Source: Bacillus pseudomycoides (GTDB lineage: Bacteria; Bacillota; Bacilli; Bacillales; Bacillaceae_G). From it: a stretch of 64,000 nt of DNA. The DNA lies in NCBI RefSeq assembly GCF_022811845.1, contig NZ_CP064266.1:5022001-5086000 (forward strand). The letters run 5' to 3'. Numbering within the stretch: the stretch's first letter is position 1; the number at the start of each line of letters is the position of its first letter. The notes beneath the pieces were generated by a model. It saw only the letters and a program-made list of their open reading frames with translations, searched no databases and was not told the origin of the DNA. The position numbers were made by a program, and so were the translations under genes. Below are positions 1-9,821 of this stretch, piece by piece.

Positions 1-191
1 TCATGAAGTTTTAAATCTAGAAAAATTTTATGTCCTTTTTCTTTTAAGTACGTAATGATAGCAGGTCCCTCTTTGTAAAACAGCTCCATACCAACTTTGA
101 CAAATAACTGTTCCCCTTCAAAATGGTTTAAAAACTGTTCTACCTCTGCTTTACCTGGAAAATCCAGTGCAACGATTAAAGACTGTGACAT
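1..191 (-). CDS. pyrF: Orotidine 5'-phosphate decarboxylase, N-terminal part (cut by window edge)
   Basis: Decarboxylates OMP to UMP, the last step of de novo UMP synthesis, in the cytoplasm. Only about the first 63 codons are in the window. The start ATG at 191 follows the pyrD stop by 2 bases, so the two are translationally close. The readable N-terminus begins MSQSLIVALDFPGKAEVEQF, with the family's first-strand ALDFP motif, and continues to FLDLKLHD near the edge, which holds the catalytic Lys and Asp (DxKxxD) region. It is the most distal pyr gene visible, and no internal terminator separates it from pyrD. Identification is firm; the C-terminal half is not seen. Confidence 0.95.
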   Translation of the reverse strand, partial: MSQSLIVALDFPGKAEVEQFLNHFEGEQLFVKVGMELFYKEGPAIITYLKEKGHKIFLDLKLH

Positions 192-193
192 GT

Positions 194-1105
194 TTATTTC
201 CAGCTCCTTCCCTGGCATTCCGAAATGTGATCAAATCCTAATTCATCTAATAACGCTGGTAATTCTTCAATAATTGTTGGACATACGAACGGATCAACAA
301 AGTTCGCTGTACCAACTGCAACTGCGCTTGCACCAGCATATAAGAACTCAATTACATCTTCCGCTGATTCAATACCGCCCATTCCGATAATTGGAATGTT
401 AACCGCTTGGCTTACTTCATGCACCATACGAATTGCCACTGGCTTAATTGCTGGCCCTGATAGTCCCCCTGTACGGTTTGCTAAAATTGGTTTTGCTGTT
501 TTTAAATCTAGACGCATACCAAGCAATGTATTAATCATCGTTAATCCGTCCGCACCTGCATTTTCAATTGCCTTCGCAATCTCTACAATGTTTGCCACGT
601 TCGGTGACAATTTCACATATACCGGCACTTCAGAAACCTCTTTTACTCGCTTCGTTAAATCAGCAGCAATTTCTGGGACTGTACCAAAAGCGATACCTCC
701 CGTTTTTACGTTTGGACAAGAAATATTTAATTCTAACGCATGAACATTTGGTGCTTTCGAAATTTCCTTTGCAACTGCTACATAATCTTCAGCTTGTGAA
801 CCAGCAACATTCGCAATAATGGGAAGATCGAATTGCTCTAGCCATGGTAATTCAGAAGTCATTACCTTTTCTAGACCAGGGTTTTGAAGTCCAATTGCAT
901 TTAACATTCCGCCTGGTGTTTCCGCAACGCGAGGCGTTGGATTTCCATAACGAGGTTGTTCTGTCGTTGCTTTAATCATGATTGATCCAAGTACACTTAA
1001 ATCATAAAATTGCGCATACTCACGACCAAACCCGAAGCAACCAGAAGCTGGGATGATTGGATTTTTCAATGATAATCCTGGTAATTCAACTTGCAATCTG
1101 TTCAT
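194..1105 (-). CDS. pyrD: Dihydroorotate dehydrogenase B, catalytic FMN subunit
   Basis: Oxidises dihydroorotate to orotate. This is the class 1B enzyme, which passes electrons through PyrK to NAD+. The protein has 303 residues, normal for the family. It is a TIM barrel with an N-terminal GCFGFG segment (about residues 22-27), the catalytic cysteine C130 in NISCPN, which marks class 1 rather than the Ser of class 2, and phosphate-binding glycines late in the barrel (GMGGIES, AVAVGTA). The start overlaps the pyrK stop by 4 bases, as expected for co-translated partner subunits. pyrF follows after 2 bases. Confidence 0.97.
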   Translation of the reverse strand: MNRLQVELPGLSLKNPIIPASGCFGFGREYAQFYDLSVLGSIMIKATTEQPRYGNPTPRVAETPGGMLNAIGLQNPGLEKVMTSELPWLEQFDLPIIANVAGSQAEDYVAVAKEISKAPNVHALELNISCPNVKTGGIAFGTVPEIAADLTKRVKEVSEVPVYVKLSPNVANIVEIAKAIENAGADGLTMINTLLGMRLDLKTAKPILANRTGGLSGPAIKPVAIRMVHEVSQAVNIPIIGMGGIESAEDVIEFLYAGASAVAVGTANFVDPFVCPTIIEELPALLDELGFDHISECQGRSWK

Positions 1106-1881
1106 AGTACAACCTCCCCGATTGGAAATACTGGTCCGTCGCTACACACCTTCTTGTAAGAATGTCCGCTTGGATCTTCTTGCAAGTGGCATACACATGC
1201 GAAACACGCCCCAATACCACAGCCCATACGTTCTTCTAGTGAAATGTAGGCTTTTTTCTCTTTATAACGGCCTTCTAATGCACGTAGCATTGCTAAAGGT
1301 CCACATGAGTATAAAATGTCAAAGTCGATTCCATACGCATCAATCACATCTGTTACAAATCCTTTTGTACCATGTGTGCCATCGACTGTTGCAACATACG
1401 TATCACCAAGCTCCGCAAATTTTTCTTCGTAGAAGACAACATCTTTCGTTTGGAAGCCTAAGATGTGAATGACACGTACACCTTTTGCAACAAGGCGTTG
1501 TGATAACTCATAAAGTGGTGGCACACCAATTCCGCCTCCTACTAATAATGCCGTTTGCCCTGCCTCTGCTTCTTCTACTGGAAACCCATGGCCTAATGGT
1601 CCCAATACATCTACAAGTTCACCTTGTTTTTTCTTTGCTAGTGTTTTTGTTCCTTGTCCTTCCGCACGATATAGCATTGTAAATTCGTTTTTGTCTTGAT
1701 CGACATTACAAATACTAATTGGGCGGCGCAGAAGGGGCGTAATGCCCTCTGCTACCTTAATGTGTACAAACTGCCCTGGTTCGTTCATTTGCTGTACAAG
1801 ATCACCTTGAAGCACTAATTCATAAATGTTTTTTGCGATTTCTGTTTGGTTAACGACGATCATATTTTGCTTTTGCATCAT
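1102..1881 (-). CDS. pyrK: Dihydroorotate dehydrogenase B, electron-transfer FAD/2Fe-2S subunit
   Basis: Carries electrons from the PyrD flavin to NAD+ in the PyrD2K2 complex. The 259-residue protein has an N-terminal FAD domain with RRPISICN (flavin binding), a central NAD domain with the glycine-rich GGGIGVPP, and a C-terminal 2Fe-2S site. The four ligands are visible as C221, C226, C229 and C246 (C-x4-C-x2-C-x16-C). Two adjacent ATGs (1881 and 1878) both fit the ribosome-binding site. The gene overlaps carB upstream and pyrD downstream by 4 bases each. Confidence 0.96.
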   Translation of the reverse strand: MMQKQNMIVVNQTEIAKNIYELVLQGDLVQQMNEPGQFVHIKVAEGITPLLRRPISICNVDQDKNEFTMLYRAEGQGTKTLAKKKQGELVDVLGPLGHGFPVEEAEAGQTALLVGGGIGVPPLYELSQRLVAKGVRVIHILGFQTKDVVFYEEKFAELGDTYVATVDGTHGTKGFVTDVIDAYGIDFDILYSCGPLAMLRALEGRYKEKKAYISLEERMGCGIGACFACVCHLQEDPSGHSYKKVCSDGPVFPIGEVVL

Positions 1882-4800
1882 GCATGTACCACCTCGTGAC
1901 GCTGCGCTGGCGCGATTTCTTTCATTGCGTGAGCTGAGAATGTCATTGATTCTAGTACTCTTAAAATTGCTCTTGTTGTATCAAGTGAAGTTAAGCAAGC
2001 CACACCATTTTCTACTGATTCACGGCGAATGCGGAAACCATCACGCGCTGGTTGTTTTCCTTTTGTTAATGTATTGATTACAAACTGTGCTTTCCCTTGA
2101 CGGATAATATCAAGTAAGTTGTAGTCTTCAGAATCAATTTTGTTTACAACTTGCACCGGAATGTTTTTCTCTGTTAACGATTGTGCTGTTCCTGCTGTTG
2201 CTAATAAGTTATAGCCGATTTCATGGAAGCGTTTTGCAATTTCCATTGCTTCTTCTTTATCTTTATCCGCCACAGTAATGATTACTGATCCGTGCGTTGG
2301 AATGTTAATTCCAGAAGCAACAAGTCCTTTATATAGTGCTTTTTCAAGCGTTAAGTCTTTACCCATTACTTCCCCTGTTGATTTCATTTCAGGCCCTAAT
2401 GTTGTATCAACTGAACGTAGTTTCGCAAATGAGAATACTGGAGCTTTTACATACACTTCATTCTCTTCTGAGCGATAGCCAGTTTCATATCCTTGTTCTA
2501 CAAGATTTTGGCCTAAAATAACTTTCGTTGCGATATTCGCCATCGGTACGCCTGTAATTTTACTTAAGAATGGTACTGTACGGCTCGCACGTGGGTTTAC
2601 TTCAATTACATACACTTCGTCTTTGAATACTACAAACTGGATATTCAGTAATCCAACAATGTTTAATCCTCTTCCAAGTGCAATTGTATTTTCGATAATT
2701 TGTTCTTTCAGTTTTGCAGATAAGCTTTGCGGTGGGTATACTCCAATTGAGTCACCAGAGTGAACTCCAGCGCGTTCAATATGTTCCATAATACCTGGAA
2801 TGAATACATTTTCACCGTCTGAAATTGCATCTACTTCAATTTCTTTACCAACCATATAGCGGTCAATTAATACTGGATGATCCGCATGAACTTTAACCGC
2901 ATTTTTCATGTAATGCAGTAGTTCTTCTTGACGATATACGATTTCCATCGCACGCCCACCTAGTACGTAAGATGGTCTTACTAATACTGGGTAACCAATT
3001 TCTTCAGCGATTGCTACCGCTTGTTCTACAGTCGTTGCTGTTTTACCAACTGGTTGCGGGATACCAAGCTGTGTTAAAGCTGCTTCAAATTTATCACGAT
3101 CTTCTGCACGGTCTAAATCTTCAAGTGATGTTCCTAAAATTTTCACACCGTGTTCTTCTAATTTAGCAGCTAAATTAATTGCCGTTTGTCCACCGAACTG
3201 AACGATAACACCTTCTGGCTTCTCTAAATCAATGATGTGCATTACATCTTCGATTGTTAATGGTTCAAAGTATAATTTGTCAGAAATACTGAAGTCTGTT
3301 GAAACTGTTTCTGGGTTATTGTTAATAATAATTGCTTCATATCCGGCTTCTTTAATTGCCCATACAGAGTGAACTGTTGCATAGTCAAACTCAACACCTT
3401 GGCCGATGCGGATTGGACCCGATCCAAGTACAACTACGCTTTTACGATCTGTAACGATCGATTCATTTTCATCTCCATATGTGCTGTAGTAGTAAGGTGT
3501 TGCAGATTCGAATTCTGCCGCACAAGTATCTACCATTTTGAATACTGGCGTCATGCTATTTTCTTTACGCACATCATAAATTTCACGTTCTGTTTTACCC
3601 CAAGCAGCTGCGATGTAATGATCACTGAAGCCCATTTCTTTTGCTTCTTGTAATACTTCCATATTTCCTACATTCGCTTTTACTTCGCGTTCCATGTTTA
3701 CGATGTTTTCGACTTTTTGTAAGAAGAAGAAGTCCATTTCACACCATGCATTGATTTCTTCTTTCGTTACACCTTGACGGATCGCTTCTGCTACAACAAA
3801 CAGACGCTCATCATCAGCTTTTATAATACGTTTTTTCATTGTTTCTTTATCAAGCTCTTTTAGATGCTCTAACTCTAAGTGATAAATGCCAAGCTCTAAA
3901 GAACGAACCGCTTTTAATAAGGATTCCTCTAAGTTACGTCCGATTGACATAACTTCACCAGTTGCCTTCATCTGTGTACCAAGTGTTCTGTTTGCTGATT
4001 CAAACTTATCAAATGGCCAGCGCGGAATTTTTGAAACAACGTAGTCTAATGCTGGCTCGAAGCAAGCGTATGTTTTTTGTGTTACTGGGTTTACAATTTC
4101 ATCTAATGTTAAGCCGACTGCAATTTTCGCTGCTAACTTCGCAATTGGATATCCTGTTGCTTTAGATGCTAGTGCAGATGAACGACTTACACGTGGATTT
4201 ACTTCGATTACATAGTATTGGAAGCTATATGGATCAAGTGCAAGCTGAACGTTACATCCACCTTCAATTCCTAACGCACGAATAATTCGTAATGAAGTGT
4301 TACGTAACATTTGATACTCACGGTCACTTAATGTTTGGCTCGGCGCTACAACGATAGAATCACCTGTGTGAACCCCAACTGGATCGATATTTTCCATGTT
4401 ACATACTACGATTGCGTTATCATTTGAATCACGCATTACTTCGTATTCGATTTCTTTACAACCAGCAATACTCTTTTCTAATAAACATTGAGTTACTGGG
4501 CTATGTTTTAAACCACTTGTTACGGTTTCAATTAATTCTTCTTCATTGTGGCAAATACCGCCGCCTGTTCCGCCAAGTGTAAATGCTGGGCGAACGATTA
4601 CCGGATAACCAATTCCTTTTACAAATTCATATGCTTCATCAAGCGTATGAATGATTTCACTTGGTGGTGTTGGTTCATTTAACTCTTGCATTAATGTACG
4701 GAATAGATCACGATCTTCCGCTTGCTCAATTGCTGATAATTTTGTTCCTAAAATTTCAACTCCACACTCGTCAAGCACACCTGATTTCGCAAGTTCAACA

Positions 4801-5096
4801 GCCATGTTTAAGCCCGTTTGACCACCTAATGTTGGTAAGATTGCATCTGGACGTTCTTTACGAATAATACGGCTTACGAATTCTAATGTTAATGGTTCAA
4901 TATATACTTTATCTGCTGTTGCAGTATCTGTCATAATTGTTGCTGGGTTAGAGTTAACAAGGATTACTTTGTAACCTTCCTCTTTAAGAGATTGACAAGC
5001 TTGTGTACCAGAGTAGTCAAACTCCGCTGCTTGCCCAATTACAATTGGTCCTGATCCGATTACTAAAATTGTGTTAATGTCTAGGCGTTTTGGCAT
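1878..5096 (-). CDS. carB: Carbamoyl-phosphate synthase large subunit (pyrimidine type)
   Basis: Makes carbamoyl phosphate from bicarbonate, ATP and ammonia supplied by CarA. At 1072 residues it is full length. It shows the duplicated ATP-grasp architecture: two Rossmann starts (VIGSGPIVIGQAAEFDYSG near residue 12 and VLGSGPIRIGQGVEFDYAT near 557), each followed by an ATP-grasp lobe ending in a VIEVNPR motif, then an oligomerisation segment and a C-terminal MGS-like allosteric domain from about residue 930 (VADKDKEEA). The start overlaps the carA end by 16 bases. Being inside the pyr operon, it is the uracil-controlled copy (B. subtilis pyrAB). Confidence 0.98.
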   Translation of the reverse strand: MPKRLDINTILVIGSGPIVIGQAAEFDYSGTQACQSLKEEGYKVILVNSNPATIMTDTATADKVYIEPLTLEFVSRIIRKERPDAILPTLGGQTGLNMAVELAKSGVLDECGVEILGTKLSAIEQAEDRDLFRTLMQELNEPTPPSEIIHTLDEAYEFVKGIGYPVIVRPAFTLGGTGGGICHNEEELIETVTSGLKHSPVTQCLLEKSIAGCKEIEYEVMRDSNDNAIVVCNMENIDPVGVHTGDSIVVAPSQTLSDREYQMLRNTSLRIIRALGIEGGCNVQLALDPYSFQYYVIEVNPRVSRSSALASKATGYPIAKLAAKIAVGLTLDEIVNPVTQKTYACFEPALDYVVSKIPRWPFDKFESANRTLGTQMKATGEVMSIGRNLEESLLKAVRSLELGIYHLELEHLKELDKETMKKRIIKADDERLFVVAEAIRQGVTKEEINAWCEMDFFFLQKVENIVNMEREVKANVGNMEVLQEAKEMGFSDHYIAAAWGKTEREIYDVRKENSMTPVFKMVDTCAAEFESATPYYYSTYGDENESIVTDRKSVVVLGSGPIRIGQGVEFDYATVHSVWAIKEAGYEAIIINNNPETVSTDFSISDKLYFEPLTIEDVMHIIDLEKPEGVIVQFGGQTAINLAAKLEEHGVKILGTSLEDLDRAEDRDKFEAALTQLGIPQPVGKTATTVEQAVAIAEEIGYPVLVRPSYVLGGRAMEIVYRQEELLHYMKNAVKVHADHPVLIDRYMVGKEIEVDAISDGENVFIPGIMEHIERAGVHSGDSIGVYPPQSLSAKLKEQIIENTIALGRGLNIVGLLNIQFVVFKDEVYVIEVNPRASRTVPFLSKITGVPMANIATKVILGQNLVEQGYETGYRSEENEVYVKAPVFSFAKLRSVDTTLGPEMKSTGEVMGKDLTLEKALYKGLVASGINIPTHGSVIITVADKDKEEAMEIAKRFHEIGYNLLATAGTAQSLTEKNIPVQVVNKIDSEDYNLLDIIRQGKAQFVINTLTKGKQPARDGFRIRRESVENGVACLTSLDTTRAILRVLESMTFSAHAMKEIAPAQRHEVVHA

Positions 5097-6178
5097 AACT
5101 CTTCCCCTTCTTTCTTGAAGTTTTCAATCATTGTTAAGAAATCTTCGAATAAATCATTTGCATCTTCTGGTCCCGCTGAAGCTTCTGGATGATATTGTAC
5201 TGTAAATGCTGGGAACTTCTTATGACGAAGTCCTTCTACAGTTCCATCATTTAAAGCTACATGGGTAATTTCAAGATCTGTATTTTCAACTGACGCTTCT
5301 TCTACTGCGTAACCATGGTTTTGAGAAGTAATTGCTACTTTTCCAGTTGCAAGATGTTTTACTGGATGATTTAAACCACGGTGACCGAATTTTAACTTAC
5401 TTGTATTTGCACCAGATGCTAGAGCAAACAATTGATGTCCAAGGCAAATCCCGAATAAAGGTACTTTTCCGATGATTTCTTTTAACATTTCAATTGCTTC
5501 TGGTACATCTTTTGGATCACCAGGTCCATTACTTAACATAATTCCGTCTGGACTAAGGCGTAAAATTTCTTCCGCTGTTGTATTGTAAGGTACAACGATT
5601 ACATCACAATCACGTTTATTTAACTCGCGCAAAATACCGTGCTTCATTCCGAAGTCTACAAGTACAACACGATGACCACGGCCTGGGCTTGGGTATGGAT
5701 CTTTTGTTGATACGCGTTTCACATGATCTGTAAATACTGTCGCTTTTAATTGGCTAACGATGTACTCTACATCCGCATCCATGTTACAAAGACGTCCGCG
5801 TAGTGTTCCATATTGACGAATTTTTCGTGTTAATTTTCTTGTATCAATTCCTGCTAGCCCCGGAATATCTCTTTCTTTTAAGTAATCATCTAACGAAATT
5901 TCATTACGGAAGTTAGATGGGTGATCACAAATTTCGTTTACTATTAAACCATTTACAGATGGATGAATTGATTCGAAATCATCACGGTTAATGCCATAGT
6001 TTCCAATTAATGGGTACGTAAATGTTACAATTTGACCGCAGTATGATGGATCAGATAATGTTTCTTGATATCCAGTCATTCCTGTTGTAAATACAACCTC
6101 ACCTGACTTTTCGATTTCTCCTCCGAAACCTTTTCCAATTAATACTGTTCCATCTTCTAAGATAAGTTGTCTTTTCAT
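5081..6178 (-). CDS. carA: Carbamoyl-phosphate synthase small (glutaminase) subunit
   Basis: Hydrolyses glutamine and channels ammonia to CarB. I take the start at MKRQLILEDGT (6178), giving 365 residues. An in-frame ATG 24 bases upstream would add MAKGECIS, which is not part of the family and lies inside the pyrC 3' end. The N-terminal CPSase_sm domain (about 1-130, with GMTGYQETLSDPSY) is followed by a class I glutamine amidotransferase domain with the nucleophile Cys in GICLGHQL and the His-Glu pair in QYHPEAS. It overlaps pyrC by 4 bases and carB by 16. Confidence 0.97.
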   Translation of the reverse strand: MKRQLILEDGTVLIGKGFGGEIEKSGEVVFTTGMTGYQETLSDPSYCGQIVTFTYPLIGNYGINRDDFESIHPSVNGLIVNEICDHPSNFRNEISLDDYLKERDIPGLAGIDTRKLTRKIRQYGTLRGRLCNMDADVEYIVSQLKATVFTDHVKRVSTKDPYPSPGRGHRVVLVDFGMKHGILRELNKRDCDVIVVPYNTTAEEILRLSPDGIMLSNGPGDPKDVPEAIEMLKEIIGKVPLFGICLGHQLFALASGANTSKLKFGHRGLNHPVKHLATGKVAITSQNHGYAVEEASVENTDLEITHVALNDGTVEGLRHKKFPAFTVQYHPEASAGPEDANDLFEDFLTMIENFKKEGEELCQNA

Positions 6179-7461
6179 ACTAATGCACTCTCCTTTTGCC
6201 ATGCGATCTTACCGCCAACTATTGTCATAACCGGCCATCCTTGACACTTCCAGCCTGCAAACGGCGTATTTTTTCCTTTTGATAAGAATGTTGTTGGATC
6301 AATTTCTTCTTCTTGTTCTAAATCGATAATTGTAATATCAGCGGATCTTCCTTCTTTCAGGCGGCCTGCTTCTAAACCAAATGTATCTGCTGGTTTTTCT
6401 GTTAAGAATTGAATCAATTGTTCTAATGTGATAATTCCTTTTTTCACAAGGTTTGTATATAGTAATGGGAACGCTGTTTCAAAACCAGTTATTCCAAATG
6501 GTGCTCTTTCAATACCTTGCGCTTTTTCCTCTGCAGCATGTGGTGCATGGTCTGTTGCGATTATATCGATTGTTCCATCCAATAATCCTTCAATTAGTGC
6601 TTCGTGGTCTTCTTTTCCTCGAAGCGGTGGATTCATTTTAAAGTTTGGATCAACTGATGGGATATCATCTTCACATAATACTAAGTGGTGCGGTGTTACT
6701 TCCGCTGTAACTTTAATTCCAGCGCGTTTTGCGTCACGAATCACTCGCACAGATCCTTTTGTACTTACATGACATACGTGATAGTGGCAATCTGCTGCTT
6801 CCGCAAGTAAAATGTCCCGAGCAATATGTACAGATTCACATACTGATGGGATACCGTTTAATCCGTGTTCCTTAGAGAACTTCCCTTCATGTACACAACC
6901 TTTATTAATCAATGTATTTTCTTCACAGTGTGCAACGACTGCCATATTTAATTTTGCTGCACGTTTCATAGCAGCTAGCATCATGCTTGCATCTTGTACG
7001 CCTACTCCATCGTCAGTAAACGCGAATGCACCAAGTTCTTTTAATGTTTCAAAGTCTGTCATTTCAGAACCTGCTTGACGTACTGTAATCGCACCATATG
7101 GTAATACATTTACATGCGCTTTTTCTTTAATTCGCTTTTGCAAATCTTCCATATGTTCTTTGCTGTCTGGTACTGGGCGTGTATTTGGCATTGCACAAAT
7201 TGTTGTAAAGCCACCCTTTGCTGCTGCAAGTGTACCTGTTTCAATTGTTTCCTTATGTTCACCACCTGGTTCGCGAAGATGAACGTGTACATCTACTAAT
7301 CCAGGTGAGATTAATTTTCCGTTTACATCGATTACTTCAGCATTATCTGCCGTAATATTTTCTGCTACTTTCGCAATTTTACCGTCTTGTACGAGAAGAT
7401 CTGTTACTACAATGTTTCCTTCTTCATTTAGATAACGTCCATTTTTAAACAAATAATTCAT
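6175..7461 (-). CDS. pyrC: Dihydroorotase
   Basis: Cyclises carbamoyl aspartate to dihydroorotate. The 428-residue protein is a class I (long) dihydroorotase of the amidohydrolase superfamily. Metal ligands H59 and H61 lie in DVHVHLREPG, further His ligands in VAHCEEN and YHVCHVSTKG, and the catalytic Asp in ATDHAPH near residue 304. A strong AGGAGG precedes the ATG at 7461. The start overlaps the 3' end of pyrB by 17 bases and the stop overlaps carA by 4. Confidence 0.97.
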   Translation of the reverse strand: MNYLFKNGRYLNEEGNIVVTDLLVQDGKIAKVAENITADNAEVIDVNGKLISPGLVDVHVHLREPGGEHKETIETGTLAAAKGGFTTICAMPNTRPVPDSKEHMEDLQKRIKEKAHVNVLPYGAITVRQAGSEMTDFETLKELGAFAFTDDGVGVQDASMMLAAMKRAAKLNMAVVAHCEENTLINKGCVHEGKFSKEHGLNGIPSVCESVHIARDILLAEAADCHYHVCHVSTKGSVRVIRDAKRAGIKVTAEVTPHHLVLCEDDIPSVDPNFKMNPPLRGKEDHEALIEGLLDGTIDIIATDHAPHAAEEKAQGIERAPFGITGFETAFPLLYTNLVKKGIITLEQLIQFLTEKPADTFGLEAGRLKEGRSADITIIDLEQEEEIDPTTFLSKGKNTPFAGWKCQGWPVMTIVGGKIAWQKESALV

Positions 7462-8359
7462 GTTTCATTCCTCCTAATACATTTGGTAATGCGCGTTTTA
7501 GTACAGCCATTCTTACGTAAACTCCATTCTCCATCTGTTTGAATATACGGGAACGCTCACACTCAACAAGTTCACTCGCAATTTCTACATCGCGGTTTAC
7601 AGGAGCTGGATGCATAATAATGCTTCCTTGTTTCATGCACTTTTCTCGTTCAATTGTTAAGCCGTGCTGCTCATGATACTCTTTCATGATGTCTGTTTCA
7701 TAATGGTCATGACGCTCATGTTGCACACGAAGTAACATCATCACATCAACTTCTGGAACAAGCTCATCTAATTCTTTGTATGTTCCGAATGTGTTTGTTT
7801 CACCTTTCCACTCTTCTGGGCTAGCAAAGTAAATTGTTGCTCCTAATTTCGTTAATGCTTCAGCATTAGAGCGTGCTACTCGGCTATGGCGGATATCTCC
7901 AACAATTGCAATCTTTAATCCTTCGAAACTCCCAAACTCTTGTTTAATTGTTAGAAGATCTAACAGACATTGCGTTGGGTGATTTCCACATCCATCGCCA
8001 GCATTTAAGATTGGGATATTTACTTTATCTTTTAGTTCATCGAAGTAGCGATCTTGCTGATGGCGGATGACTACTGCTCTTGTTCCGATTGATTCTAGTG
8101 TTCTTATCGTATCGTATAATGTTTCTCCCTTTTGTACGCTAGAGGAATCTGCTGAGAAGTTTAACACATCTAGTCCTAATCTCTTCTCGGCAACTTCAAA
8201 GCTAAACTTTGTTCTCGTACTATTTTCGAAAAATAAGTTCGCTACAAACGTTTGCTCTGTTGTTTTTTTACTTTTCCCGTTTGCGAAATCTTCTGCGTCT
8301 TTTAGGATTTCTGAAATCTCTTCTTTCGATAATTCACTCATCGTTAACAAATGGCTCAT
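7445..8359 (-). CDS. pyrB: Aspartate carbamoyltransferase catalytic subunit
   Basis: Condenses carbamoyl phosphate with aspartate. The protein has 304 residues from MSHLLTMSEL. An ATG 6 bases upstream (8365) is too close to the GAGGG Shine-Dalgarno, while 8359 is spaced correctly. Carbamoyl-phosphate binding residues are in ENSTRTKFSFE (near residue 48), with the aspartate site in HPAPVNRDVE. No pyrI regulatory subunit is present, as usual in Bacillus. It is preceded by the second intercistronic PyrR attenuator at 8422-8502. Confidence 0.97.
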   Translation of the reverse strand: MSHLLTMSELSKEEISEILKDAEDFANGKSKKTTEQTFVANLFFENSTRTKFSFEVAEKRLGLDVLNFSADSSSVQKGETLYDTIRTLESIGTRAVVIRHQQDRYFDELKDKVNIPILNAGDGCGNHPTQCLLDLLTIKQEFGSFEGLKIAIVGDIRHSRVARSNAEALTKLGATIYFASPEEWKGETNTFGTYKELDELVPEVDVMMLLRVQHERHDHYETDIMKEYHEQHGLTIEREKCMKQGSIIMHPAPVNRDVEIASELVECERSRIFKQMENGVYVRMAVLKRALPNVLGGMKHELFV

Positions 8360-8421
8360 TGTCATCCCTCATCTTTCTGATTTTTATGATAACACCTTTG
8401 AATTTATATAACAATAACTGC

Positions 8422-8502
8422 ATAAAAATACCCTAGTCATGTGAGACTAGGGTGCAAGAAAGAAGCTCCCCTTTTTCGTCTCACAGGACTGAATTAAAAG
8501 GT
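8422..8502 (-). promoter_or_regulatory. PyrR-dependent attenuator between pyrP and pyrB
   Basis: On the minus strand three elements are readable. The PyrR-binding anti-antiterminator runs from 8502 down to about 8465, with conserved loop AGTCCTGTGAGAC between CCTTTT and AAAAGG arms. A terminator hairpin is at 8430-8453 (ACCCTAGTC / GACTAGGGT, 6-nt loop) followed by a T-rich tract (8422-8429). TGTGAGAC (8478-8485) is complementary to GTCTCACA in the terminator (8440-8447), so the two can pair as antiterminator. This is the known PyrR/UMP mechanism: UMP-loaded PyrR stabilises the first stem and lets the terminator form. Confidence 0.9.
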
Positions 8503-8507
8503 TGTTT

Positions 8508-9791
8508 TTATGAAGCAATCTGCTTAGATTGTTGTTTTTGTTTCGTTTCAGGTAATAGTAGATTTAATAGTACACCTACAATTGCTGCAAGTGCCATACC
8601 TTCTACTTGGAAAGATTCTCCGACATGAAGTACCGCTCCACCGATACCGATTACCAAAATCACTGATGCAATCATTAAGTTACGTTTGTCACTTAAATCT
8701 GTTTTATCATCTACCATCATGCGTAAACCACTCGATGCGATTACACCGAAAAGTAAGATCGATACTCCGCCCATAACCGGTGTTGGAATCGAGTGAATCA
8801 GTGCTGAAATCTTACCGATAAATCCGAACATAATCGCGAACACCGCTGATCCAATGAATAAGTATACACTGTATGCTCTTGTAATTGCTAGGACACCGAT
8901 GTTTTCACCGTATGTTGTATTTGGAGGTCCACCAATTACAGATGCGATTAATGTTGCTACACCATCTCCAAAAATTGAGCGATGCAAACCTGGTTTTTCA
9001 ATTAAATCTCGTTTAATAACATTTCCTAATACGATTTGATGCCCGATATGCTCTGAAATTGTTACAAGTGCAACGGGTACCATTAAGAGTACAATCTTCC
9101 ATGAAAACTCTGGTGTGTAAGTTACAAATGGTACGACAAAGTCTGGTACATCAAACCATTTCGCCTCAGCCACCGATTTTAAATCTACTAGCCCTTGGAA
9201 GTAAGCGAAGATATATCCTCCGATAATCCCGAGTAAGACCGGTATGATGCTGAAAAATCCTCTTCCGAATATCGAGCAAATGATTGTAATTGCTAATGTT
9301 ACTAATGCTACTGAAAAGTGAGTAAGGCTATACTTGCCATCCGCACCATTCATCGCCATATTAACTGCTGTATGTGCTAAAGCTAAACCGATAACCATTA
9401 CGACTGGACCAACTACGATTGGTGGAAGTAACTTCATAATCCACTCTGATCCTGACTTCTTAATTCCAAGTGAAATTAAGATGTAAACAAGTCCTGCTAG
9501 TAAGCCGCCAAGCATTGCTGCTCCTGGTCCACCTGCTGTTTTTGCTGTAATAATTGGTGCGATAAACGCAAATGATGATCCTAGATATGCTGGTACTTGA
9601 CCTTTTGTTATAAGAAGGAACGCTAGTGTTCCTAATCCACTTGATATTAAAGCTACTGATGGGTTCAGTCCTGTTAAAAACGGAACAAGCACTGTTGATC
9701 CAAACATCGCGAACAAATGCTGTATACTTAAAAATAACCATTTCCCGGGTTTCGGTACTTCCTGAACGTCTAACACTGGCTTTTGCTCCAT
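8508..9791 (-). CDS. pyrP: Uracil permease (NCS2 family)
   Basis: Imports uracil by proton symport in the cytoplasmic membrane. I choose MEQKPVLDVQEV (9791), preceded by AAGGAGG with 7-base spacing, giving 427 residues; an upstream ATG at 9824 has no such site. The protein is very hydrophobic with about 12-14 membrane segments. NCS2 features are visible: QHLFAMFGSTVLVP near the N-terminus, SEHIGHQ in the middle and GGPPNTTYGENIG (substrate-site region). It lies between two PyrR attenuators, the classic Bacillus pyrR-pyrP-pyrB order. Confidence 0.96.
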   Translation of the reverse strand: MEQKPVLDVQEVPKPGKWLFLSIQHLFAMFGSTVLVPFLTGLNPSVALISSGLGTLAFLLITKGQVPAYLGSSFAFIAPIITAKTAGGPGAAMLGGLLAGLVYILISLGIKKSGSEWIMKLLPPIVVGPVVMVIGLALAHTAVNMAMNGADGKYSLTHFSVALVTLAITIICSIFGRGFFSIIPVLLGIIGGYIFAYFQGLVDLKSVAEAKWFDVPDFVVPFVTYTPEFSWKIVLLMVPVALVTISEHIGHQIVLGNVIKRDLIEKPGLHRSIFGDGVATLIASVIGGPPNTTYGENIGVLAITRAYSVYLFIGSAVFAIMFGFIGKISALIHSIPTPVMGGVSILLFGVIASSGLRMMVDDKTDLSDKRNLMIASVILVIGIGGAVLHVGESFQVEGMALAAIVGVLLNLLLPETKQKQQSKQIAS

Positions 9792-9821
9792 TGTTATATC
9801 CTCCTTCAGTTCAAAAACTTG

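Noticed and set aside
7110..7299. Overlapping reading frames on both strands inside pyrC
   Set aside because: They are shadows of the dihydroorotase frame, without ribosome-binding sites or conserved motifs.
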